Assembly: GCA_964494325.1 (NCBI GenBank)
Contig: CAZBTJ010000003.1
Location: forward strand, 1-64,000
Direction of reading: 5' to 3'
From: JAIPFM01 sp964494325
GTDB taxonomy: Bacteria > Planctomycetota > Phycisphaerae > Sedimentisphaerales > Anaerobacaceae
Length of the DNA stretch: 64,000 bases
Program-made: the position numbers and the translations under genes
Notes under the pieces: generated by a model
Seen by the model: only the letters and a program-made list of their open reading frames with translations
Told to the model about the DNA's origin: nothing
Databases searched by the model: none
In this document: in pieces, positions 16,037 through 23,399 of the stretch
How positions within the stretch are numbered: position 1 is the first letter of the stretch
Layout of the letters: each line of letters starts with the position of its first letter

Positions 16037-17668
16037 ATGACAAACAAAAAACATTACCAGTCGTGTCAACATTGTGGGAAAGCTATGGATGCGAAGTCCA
16101 TTCAGGGGTTGTGCCCGGCCTGCTTGATGAAGGCCGGTTGGCCAACGTCCCAAGAGACCGAGCCTGAAGGATTTGAGCCGCCTGAGATTGAGGACGTGGG
16201 CAGGCTGTTTCCGCAGCTTGAAATCCTGGAACTCATCGGACGCGGCGGTATGGGGGCTGTGTACAAGGCACGCCAGCCGGACCTGGATCGGCTTGTGGCC
16301 TTGAAGATTCTGGCCAAGAAAGCGGGTTCTGATCCTGGCTTTGCAGAGCGGTTTACTCGCGAGGCCCAGGCCCAGGCTCGGCTGAGTCACCCCCATATTG
16401 TGGGTGTGCATGACTTTGGCCATGTGGGGGACCTGTCTTATTTTATCATGGAATATGTGGACGGTCCCAATCTGCGTCAGGTCGAGCAGTCCGGACAACT
16501 CAGCCCCAAAGAAGCCCTGGCGATCATTCCTCAGATCTGCGAGGCCCTTCAATTTGCCCACGACGCTGGTGTGGTCCATCGTGACATCAAGCCGGAAAAT
16601 GTCCTGCTCGACCAGACCGGCCACGTCAAGATAGCAGATTTTGGTCTGGCCAAGATCATGGGGCAGGAGAGAACCAACTTCACACTTACAGAAGCTCATC
16701 ATGTGATGGGCACGCCGCACTACATGGCTCCGGAACAGGTCGAGCATCCCAAAGACGTGGATCACAGGGCCGACATCTACTCCCTGGGTGTAGTCTTTTA
16801 CGAAATGCTCACCGGTGAACTGCCGCTGGGTAAGTTTGCACCGCCGTCGGAAAAAGTGCAGATGGACGTGCGCCTGGACGACGTGATTTTGCGAACGCTC
16901 GAAAAGGAGCCGCAACGGAGGTACCAGGACGCCAGCGAGGTTCGCACCCAGGTCCAGACCATTGTATCCACGCCAAATGACTATGTTGTGACTCTTCCAA
17001 CGCAGCACACGGGCTTCGAATACCGATCAAAACGGATGCTCTGGGGCTTACCTCTGGTCCATGTCACGCATGGTATGGATCCGGTCACGGGGCGTCCCCG
17101 TATGGCCCAAGGGATTATTGCCATTGGTGATCGTGCCAGGGGTGTGATTGCGTTCGGCGGCTTGGCTGTTGGAGTCGTGGCGTTTGGGGGATTGTCCGTG
17201 GGGATTCTGAGTTTCGGCGGTTGTGCCCTGGGACTCCTGGCAGCTGTAGGCGGCCTGGCCGTGGCCCTGGGCGGTGCGGCGATTGGTTATCTGGCCTGCG
17301 GCGGTGGCGCATGGGGCACCCATGCCTTCGGCGACCCCGTGGCCATGCGGTTTTTCGAGCCTTGGGCCAGGGATATGATGGACACCTTCGTGTCCTGGCA
17401 GTGGCCTATAATGGCCATTTGGCTGGGGCTGGGCATTGGCGTGCCTGCCTGGGTGGAGATGCGAAAACGTCCTTTGGGCGATCCGCGCCGAAGGGCATTG
17501 AAATGGGGATTGCTGGGCTGGTTGGTATTGATACCTCTGGCTGTTATGCTTCCGGTGTCGCCAAGGCCTGCGTCCATGGGTGGCGACATTCGATCGACTA
17601 CTCTGTTTGGGATTCACCAGGACGCCGGTGTGGTAGCCACGGACCTGGATGGGGGATCAGGTAGTTAA
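16037..17668 (+). CDS. Zinc-ribbon Ser/Thr protein kinase with Gly-rich membrane repeats (kinase 2)
   Basis: 543 residues as read; GTAGGAG precedes the ATG. A zinc ribbon (Cys10, Cys13, Cys26, Cys29) ends GLCPACLMKAGWPT as in kinase 1. The kinase domain (about 60-310) has Lys90, HRDIKPEN (Asp183), DFGLAK and MGTPHYMAPEQ and is very close to kinase 1. Residues 355-440 form repeated Gly-rich hydrophobic units (GVIAFGGLAVG, GVVAFGGLSVG, GILSFGG), then two more membrane segments (about 455-475 and 490-512). The frame ends at TAA 17666-17668, but the same frame continues open to 18430 with sequence matching the corresponding region of kinase 1. The protein is therefore probably truncated by a nonsense codon. 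Confidence 0.87.
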   Translation: MTNKKHYQSCQHCGKAMDAKSIQGLCPACLMKAGWPTSQETEPEGFEPPEIEDVGRLFPQLEILELIGRGGMGAVYKARQPDLDRLVALKILAKKAGSDPGFAERFTREAQAQARLSHPHIVGVHDFGHVGDLSYFIMEYVDGPNLRQVEQSGQLSPKEALAIIPQICEALQFAHDAGVVHRDIKPENVLLDQTGHVKIADFGLAKIMGQERTNFTLTEAHHVMGTPHYMAPEQVEHPKDVDHRADIYSLGVVFYEMLTGELPLGKFAPPSEKVQMDVRLDDVILRTLEKEPQRRYQDASEVRTQVQTIVSTPNDYVVTLPTQHTGFEYRSKRMLWGLPLVHVTHGMDPVTGRPRMAQGIIAIGDRARGVIAFGGLAVGVVAFGGLSVGILSFGGCALGLLAAVGGLAVALGGAAIGYLACGGGAWGTHAFGDPVAMRFFEPWARDMMDTFVSWQWPIMAIWLGLGIGVPAWVEMRKRPLGDPRRRALKWGLLGWLVLIPLAVMLPVSPRPASMGGDIRSTTLFGIHQDAGVVATDLDGGSGS

Positions 17669-18430
17669 AAGCCCTCGAACTGGTCGGATATGTCGGAGTC
17701 GCAGCGCGTGCAATGGGCTCGAAGCGTCGGCGTTGATGTGATGCTGGATGATATTGGGTCATCGTGGAACCTGGTCACACCGGCCGGGTCCCAGGGCCTG
17801 GTGGCAGTCCATGTGGACAATCGTCTGTGGGATCGTGCCTCTGTGCGCGATTTGACAAGGGCCCTGTCCAAGCCAACGACGCGCTTGACTGCCCGGGAAA
17901 ACCGTCTATGGCGGCGATATGGCCTGCCAGACCATGGCAGCCGTGGCGTGGGTTTGCCCTGTCCCGTCACATTGATGGTGCGCACGGCCAAGGACAAGAT
18001 CGGCTTGCTGCAGATCACCAGTTGTGTACTGGAACCCCAGGCCATTACCTTTCGTTGGAAATTATTCAGAAGGACTGCAGATCTGAGAGCCCTGCTTCCC
18101 AGGCATGAGGCGATTACCGTAGCACCCGACCCAGAAGAGACGCGTGCCCTGATCGACCGTATCGAGGCGGCGATCATTGAGGCCAATACGGCCTGGAATC
18201 AGGGGGATCCCGCGAATGCGCAAACCTCGATAGAATCCGTACTCGCACTCGAGGCTCAGTGCATGGCTGCGGTGGCGGATACGGATGTCGAGCCTATGTG
18301 GAGAGTCATCATGGATCAGGCCAGATCATGTCGTCATGCACTGCAGCGGGGCGAGTCTGACGAGGTTGCTCGTCTGATCGCGTCGCTGAAAGAAACGCTG
18401 AACCGGACGGACCACCCTGGCGGTGAATAA
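17669..18430 (+). pseudogene. In-frame continuation of kinase 2 beyond a TAA codon
   Basis: This segment is in the same frame as kinase 2 and open to 18430; an ATG at 17690 could start a 246-residue product, but no ribosome site precedes it. Its first part, QWARSVGVDVMLDDIGSSW, aligns with EWIKACGVDVALTVSQSGW of kinase 1, which there follows a DLDRD stretch. In kinase 2 that stretch (TDLDGG) lies just before the TAA. One extracytoplasmic domain thus spans the stop codon. The C-terminal 100 residues are helical and rich in Ala and Glu. Either a nonsense mutation, an assembly error, or reinitiation would explain it. Confidence 0.7.
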
Positions 18431-18456
18431 CGATCCTTCCTGTTCCCTGCGGGCTC

Positions 18457-18477
18457 TGACCCCGTAGTGTGGGGTCA
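18457..18477 (+). terminator. Weak terminator-like hairpin after kinase 2
   Basis: Perfect 7-base stem TGACCCC / GGGGTCA with a 7-base loop. It is followed by AATCTTGC, not a real T run, so function is uncertain. Confidence 0.35.
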
Positions 18478-18521
18478 ATCTTGCACTTGAGGTTATAGGG
18501 CAATTCGATTAGGGTGGTCGT

Positions 18522-19424
18522 ATGAAACCAAATCGTGTTGGCTTTATATTGGTATTGGGTGTGGGCATTGTGGCTGTGTCCTTCTCATCCGTTTTTATCC
18601 GTTTGGCTCAGGCACAGGGTATGGCGACCCTGGCCATTGCGGCCTGGCGTTTAACGTTTGCTTGTTTTGTACTTCTTCCCTATGCCTGGATCACACATCA
18701 CCATGAAATCAAAGTGCTGTCGCGATCCCAGTGGAAACTTTTGGGCCTGGCAGGTGTATTCTTGGGATTACACTTTGCCCTGTGGATTGTGTCTCTGGCC
18801 TACACGTCTGTGGCGAGCTCTGCGGTGCTTGTGGCCATGGGGCCCGCATTTGTAGGTTTGGGATCATGGCTATTTTTCAAGGAACGCCTGGCTTCCAAGA
18901 CGATCCTGGGTATTCTCTTGGCCAGTGGAGGCAGTCTCATCATAGGATGGGGGGATCTGGGGTTGGGGCAAAGCCCTCTGCTCGGAGATGCCCTGGCATT
19001 GGGCGGTGCGGTTTGTATGGCGGGTTATCTCATGATTGGCAGAAAAGTCCGAGTCGATTGTTCACTGGTGACATATATTGGGCCTGTGTATGGCGTGGCC
19101 ATGCTGACCCTGCTCGGACTTGTGCTGATCACACAGCAGCCCATGTTGGGCTTCCATCCTGTGGCCTACGCGTGGGTGTTGGCATTGGGTTTGATTCCTC
19201 AGCTAGTGGGACACACCACGTACAACTGGGCCTTGAATCATCTGACCGCCACCTTTGTGGCCATTGTCACGTTGGCTGAACCCATGGGTGCAGGCCTTCT
19301 GGCGTATCTGTTTCTTGGCGAAACCATTACCCAAAGCACAGCCATTGGGGGTGTACTTGTTTTGGTAGGCATTTATGTGGCATCACAAAGCGAATTGCGG
19401 CGTCATGTCCGGTCTACAGGGTGA
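18522..19424 (+). CDS. EamA-family (DMT) inner-membrane transporter
   Basis: 300 residues with about ten hydrophobic segments in two repeats. Each repeat has the EamA pattern: a Pro/Ser-rich first helix (FSSVFIRLAQAQG), then an ALWIVSLAYTSVASSAVLVAMGP-type segment. The second repeat ends with LAEPMGAGLLAYLFLGE, the conserved helix-end Glu. Such proteins export amino acids, metabolites or nucleotide precursors; the substrate cannot be told. GGGTGG sits 7 bases before the ATG. It runs convergently toward the LolA-like gene with a 51-base interval. Confidence 0.9.
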   Translation: MKPNRVGFILVLGVGIVAVSFSSVFIRLAQAQGMATLAIAAWRLTFACFVLLPYAWITHHHEIKVLSRSQWKLLGLAGVFLGLHFALWIVSLAYTSVASSAVLVAMGPAFVGLGSWLFFKERLASKTILGILLASGGSLIIGWGDLGLGQSPLLGDALALGGAVCMAGYLMIGRKVRVDCSLVTYIGPVYGVAMLTLLGLVLITQQPMLGFHPVAYAWVLALGLIPQLVGHTTYNWALNHLTATFVAIVTLAEPMGAGLLAYLFLGETITQSTAIGGVLVLVGIYVASQSELRRHVRSTG

Positions 19425-19475
19425 TTGTTGCAAGCGCATACCCTTCGATACTTGTGTCATCCTAACCAAAAGGAT

Positions 19476-20285
19476 CTAGTCCTTGTGTTTCAGAGTGCTT
19501 TTTTCATTTGCATCCCAAGCCTCTTGTTCCTTGATGAGCGTCTTTATTTCATTAGGAAGATCAAAAATACCTTTGGGAAGCTGGCCATTGAGTTCCACCG
19601 TGTGTACTGTTCTGTGGGTTTCCATGCCTCTCACTTTTTGTATCATGAGCGTTGGTATGTTTTGACCCTGAAAGTCTTTGTAGGTCATAATGGTGTTCGC
19701 AACCTGTATAGGTTGAAATACATTGGGCATAATAAAATTCTGCTGTACAGGTAAACCGGTGGTTTGAGAGAAGTGCATGGTGATGAGATTGCTGCCTTCG
19801 GCTATCAGGTCAATTTCATGACATGGCTGATGATTTACCTCACTGGTCTTTTTGTATTTGAGCTCTTTGTAGAGTTGATCATAATAAAGAAGATCAAAAG
19901 AGGCTAAGAGAGCGTTTATCTTTAACTCATCCCCTGTAAAAATACGTGCACCACTTGCCGAACTCTTTTCCCAGTATACCTTACCATTGTATCCACGTTC
20001 CAGAACGCCCATGCTGTTAACATCAAAGTAGGCATATAACTTATTGGGACGTGCGGCGTATATTTTGAAGGTGCCCTGGATGTCAACGCTCTTTATGTCT
20101 AGAGACCCCTCAATCAAAGAATGGGTTACCTCCAGCATTTTTTTTCGTCCACCGAACGCGCGAATGGCCTTTTCCACAATATCCTGAGCTGTCAGGGAAG
20201 TTGTTGTCTGGGCAAAACCGAACGGAGTCAGAGCTACAGTTAGTATAAAAATCACTGAATAGATTGAGTTTTTAGTCGATGACAT
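19476..20285 (-). CDS. Secreted LolA-like outer-membrane lipoprotein-sorting protein
   Basis: 269 residues from the ATG at 20285, which has GGGAG 7 bases upstream (the upstream in-frame start lacks one). A signal peptide ends near Phe-Ala-Gln. The start of the mature protein, DIVEKAIRAFGGRKKMLEVTH, is the common opening of this family, followed by GSLDIKSVDIQGTFKIYAARPNK and a half-barrel of beta strands. Family members act in the periplasm and bind lipid or lipoprotein acyl chains. No lipobox is present. Function by family only. Confidence 0.75.
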   Translation of the reverse strand: MSSTKNSIYSVIFILTVALTPFGFAQTTTSLTAQDIVEKAIRAFGGRKKMLEVTHSLIEGSLDIKSVDIQGTFKIYAARPNKLYAYFDVNSMGVLERGYNGKVYWEKSSASGARIFTGDELKINALLASFDLLYYDQLYKELKYKKTSEVNHQPCHEIDLIAEGSNLITMHFSQTTGLPVQQNFIMPNVFQPIQVANTIMTYKDFQGQNIPTLMIQKVRGMETHRTVHTVELNGQLPKGIFDLPNEIKTLIKEQEAWDANEKSTLKHKD

Positions 20286-20503
20286 AAGAATCTCCCAAAA
20301 AACGAACACAATATTACCTATTCTGAATAGAGTGTCTTTACTTCTATAGACTCAGATCGTCCGTCTTGCGCACCAACTTTTCATAAATTATTGGGCAGGT
20401 TGGCTATTTGGAGAAAAAGTGCGAGCCGATTCTTAGGGCTGCTAAAATGGATATTTACAGTGACGCTGTTTAGTTGGGCATTCTTTCTATCTGCTGTGGG
20501 ATC

Positions 20504-21919
20504 TTACAGCCGCAATAATTCGATCCTACGAAACTCCACTGGATGGCTTTCTGATTGAAGTGATATACTTCCACGGCCGAGGGATAATTCGCCATGTTTA
20601 ATGAGTTTCTTGGTATTGGCATCTCCGGGGTCCAGTTGGGGATCTTTGTAGATCAGCACCATACGACCATTAACCAGATGCTTGATGCACTCGCTGCCAT
20701 TGGCTTCAACCTCCAGATTCACCCACTGCTCACCGTGATACGTCTCGGAATTCGAGTTGATGACGTGGCGTTTAATGAGCTTGCCATCCATCACAACATG
20801 GGTCCCGGGTGTACAAAGGTTGCCGGTGGGACGTGGGTTGGTATCATTGCCACCAAGCATCTGCACCTCAATACTTACTGGGAAGTCCTGATTCTTGCTC
20901 ATGGTTGCTGCAGGCTGGCCGTGAATCATGATGCCGCTGTTTCGAAGCGCCCATCCTGCGCCACCTGGGACCTGTTCACCTACGAATCGGTATTCGACGC
21001 GGAGAATATATTTTGACAGGGCATCTTTAAAAAACAGATGGCCGTATCGATTTTCAAATTTCTCATATTGATCGTAGCTTACCTTGAGCAGACCGTCTTC
21101 TACACGAAACGTGTTGCCGTAATTGACACCGAGATCATATCCCTTGATCTTCGGTGTCCAGCCAGTCAAGTCCTCGCCGTTAAAGAGTGATTCCCATTGG
21201 TTTCGTTGGGTTAGTTTTTGTGAAAACAACCAATCGAGGACTAGGTCATCAGCATAGGTCTGTGTCCACGAATTATGCTGAACGCCCGGGTACTCCGTAT
21301 ATCGCGGCCACCCTCCGGCTTTTCGGATTGCTTCAATCATGACACGCGATGCCTCAGGCCGCACAGTGCTGTCTTTACTTCCATGAAAAGCCCACACAGG
21401 CACAGATGTGAGTTTGCCTGCATCTGATACGGTGCCGCCGCCACAAATAGGGATCGCCGCTGCAAACGAATCTGGTTTTTTAGCAATAGCACTCCACGTC
21501 CCGTAGCCTCCCATAGACAACCCCGTGATGTAGATACGGTTGGTATCCACAGGCCGTGTTTTTATGGTCTCCTCCACCAACCCAAATACGAGGCTCATGG
21601 GATTTTGAGTCTGATTTCTTCGCCCTGTCCACCATGACTCTCTGGGACACTGTGGTGCTAGCAGGATCATGGGTTGTTTCGTGCGAACACTGTAGTTTAT
21701 GATGGTTTTTACGCCATGTTTAAGTTGAGCCTCGTTGTCACTGCCTCGTTCCCCTGCGCCATGCAAAAACAAAACGAGTGGCACGGTCTGCCCTGTCGCG
21801 AGTCCTTCAGGGACATATATGCGATATGGTAGTGTGTTAAAAGTATTTGCTTTCATTTGAGGTTGTGCCCCTGCAACCAGAGCCAAACATACTAAAATCA
21901 TGCCACTTGTTTTTTTCAT
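20504..21919 (-). CDS. Secreted esterase fused to a DUF1080 domain
   Basis: 471 residues with signal peptide. Residues 30-235 are an alpha/beta-hydrolase of the dienelactone-hydrolase/prolyl-oligopeptidase type: oxyanion region FLHGAGERGSD, nucleophile Ser135 in GLSMGG, Asp183 in HGSKDS and His215 in QHNSW. Residues 242-471 are a DUF1080 (3-keto-glycoside-hydrolase-like, concanavalin fold) domain, beginning WESLFNGEDLTGW and including NSGIMIHGQP. The fusion suggests deacylation of a polysaccharide together with binding or processing of a sugar. AAGGGA precedes the ATG. It follows the EIIA-like gene by 10 bases and is likely cotranscribed with it. Confidence 0.88.
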   Translation of the reverse strand: MKKTSGMILVCLALVAGAQPQMKANTFNTLPYRIYVPEGLATGQTVPLVLFLHGAGERGSDNEAQLKHGVKTIINYSVRTKQPMILLAPQCPRESWWTGRRNQTQNPMSLVFGLVEETIKTRPVDTNRIYITGLSMGGYGTWSAIAKKPDSFAAAIPICGGGTVSDAGKLTSVPVWAFHGSKDSTVRPEASRVMIEAIRKAGGWPRYTEYPGVQHNSWTQTYADDLVLDWLFSQKLTQRNQWESLFNGEDLTGWTPKIKGYDLGVNYGNTFRVEDGLLKVSYDQYEKFENRYGHLFFKDALSKYILRVEYRFVGEQVPGGAGWALRNSGIMIHGQPAATMSKNQDFPVSIEVQMLGGNDTNPRPTGNLCTPGTHVVMDGKLIKRHVINSNSETYHGEQWVNLEVEANGSECIKHLVNGRMVLIYKDPQLDPGDANTKKLIKHGELSLGRGSISLQSESHPVEFRRIELLRL

Positions 21920-21929
21920 GACGTGTCCC

Positions 21930-22352
21930 TTATTTTAAGAGGTTGGTTTCGCAGTCTGTGATGAGATCAATCATATGCTGAGTGCTGTCAGCATGGATGA
22001 GGTTTTCGAGTAGGTTGTTGTGACGCAGTAGACGGCATATGCGGGCAAGGAGGTGCAGATGGTGCGTATCGTCTTGAGATGCGGTAAAGAAGAATAGTCG
22101 CGTGGGACCATCTGGCGCACCGAAGATGATGCCGTGTTGGGCGCGTGCTATGACCAGGATTGTATCTGCGATGTCATAGGGCAGGGGGCATCTGGGGTGG
22201 GGTATGGCAATGCCACCTTCCATGGCGGTGGTGCAGAGGTCTTCTCGGTGCAGGACCGCTTCGAGTACGGCGCCGCTGTTATAGACTAAACCTGTGGATT
22301 CTGCCAGCGAGATCAGGGATCGAATAGCGCCGTTTTTACTCCGGGCTTCCAA
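21930..22352 (-). CDS. PTS EIIA-like domain protein (probably the C-terminal half of a split gene)
   Basis: 140 residues starting at a TTG (22352). It is a PtsN/fructose-type EIIA domain with the phosphorylatable His in GGIAIPHPR, a family motif, and a C-terminal helix LARICRLLRHNNLLENL. No membrane EIIC partner is nearby, so a regulatory rather than transport role is likely. The frame is continuous upstream with the HTH gene at 22368 except for two TAA codons, and no ribosome site precedes the TTG. I know proteins of this kind as single HTH-EIIA fusions, so this looks like the second half of a broken gene. Confidence 0.75.
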   Translation of the reverse strand: MEARSKNGAIRSLISLAESTGLVYNSGAVLEAVLHREDLCTTAMEGGIAIPHPRCPLPYDIADTILVIARAQHGIIFGAPDGPTRLFFFTASQDDTHHLHLLARICRLLRHNNLLENLIHADSTQHMIDLITDCETNLLK

Positions 22353-22367
22353 GCGTTAAGATACAGC

Positions 22368-22637
22368 TTATGAGTGAATGAGATCGGTAATAATGGGCTT
22401 GGTTTGTTGGGTTTGTCTGTGTGCGGTCATACCAGCATCTACTTCTTTGAGATGGTCGGTGTGGAATGTACCTATGTGCTGTTGGAGCCACTGAGTAATC
22501 TCTGCCCGGTTGAATCGAAAATCGCCTCCAACTTTCTGGCAGGGAATTTCTCCTCGTTGGGCCATACGTTCCAATCGCCGGCTATCAGCGCCGATCATTT
22601 TGGCCAGCTCTTTGAGTGTCAGATTTCTAAACGGCAC
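22368..22637 (-). CDS. Excisionase-type HTH protein (probably the N-terminal half of a split HTH-EIIA gene)
   Basis: 89 residues from a GTG at 22637 with CAGGAG 7 bases upstream; a longer open frame reaches 22760 but lacks a ribosome site. Residues 5-50 are a MerR/excisionase-like helix-turn-helix (LTLKELAKMIGADSRRLERM...GEIPCQKVGGDFRFNRAEITQWL). The remainder, ending KPIITDLIHS, matches the linker that joins this domain to EIIA in fused relatives. The gene ends at TAA 22368-22370, and a second in-frame TAA lies at 22356-22358. Confidence 0.75.
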   Translation of the reverse strand: MPFRNLTLKELAKMIGADSRRLERMAQRGEIPCQKVGGDFRFNRAEITQWLQQHIGTFHTDHLKEVDAGMTAHRQTQQTKPIITDLIHS

Positions 22638-23399
22638 AAACGTCTCCTGAAAACCACCTATCATAGCATCGGCAGGGCTGATTTGGCAAGGCGCAACCAA
22701 AGTTCGTTTTGACCATTCGACACAGGCGTATAGCAAGATGTGAGTTTTCTTTTCATACATTTATGTGAGATTGTTTTTCCCCTATTCAGAAACGCGGTTG
22801 AGTTGGCGTGTCAACGCCAGGTTTTTGTAGGGCAAAACCATGTTTTTCGGACTTTCGGACCTGTATCTTGTATCCAAAGTTTGGCTTTGTTTTGGTGTCA
22901 GACTTGCCCGGCTGTGGAATCCGTAACATATGAAAAAATGCGAGAGCTACGTCCGAACTGTCCCTCTTATGCCCTTTCTCTATATGCAGGCTGTGATCAC
23001 CAATTTTGACATAATACTTGTTTTTCTTTGGAATTGTGAGATTTGTGAGTTCGTACTCGCAGCCTTGTCCAGTTTTTATGGTGCTGACAGCCCAATGGCG
23101 TCACTTATGCGGGGGGTTCTTCCTCTCTATTTACATTCTTGTAGCTTTTATAGCGTGCGCTTTCCCGGATTTCACGGTTATTGTCTAAGAAAAGAGCGTT
23201 ATAGAGTCCGGGTTAACCGGAACTACTTATATGTCGATATGGTACATACCTTTGAACTTATGTGAGTGAATTGATGTAGGTGTACTATTGTTCGATGCGA
23301 AGTTATATGTCCGAGTTATTGTGAGGATTTTCATCAGATGAAGGACACGTCTTATTATCAAGTTTTATATTCCAGCCTGTTTTTAAGGAGATATGAATC
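22638..23399. other. Long intergenic stretch without a supported gene
   Basis: About 760 bases between the divergent HTH and beta-propeller genes. Short overlapping plus-strand frames at 22740-23009 and 22930-23265 give Cys/Phe-rich translations with no domain, ribosome site or signal. I take the stretch as regulatory or decayed sequence. Confidence 0.6.

Noticed and set aside
16037..22637. TAA being read as an amino acid (recoding) to explain the in-frame stops
   Set aside because: TAA ends several intact genes here (esterase, EF-G2, apt), so it is a normal stop codon.
22740..23265. Two overlapping plus-strand ORFs in the gap before the propeller gene
   Set aside because: No domain, signal or ribosome site, and Cys/Phe-rich composition unlike the neighbours.
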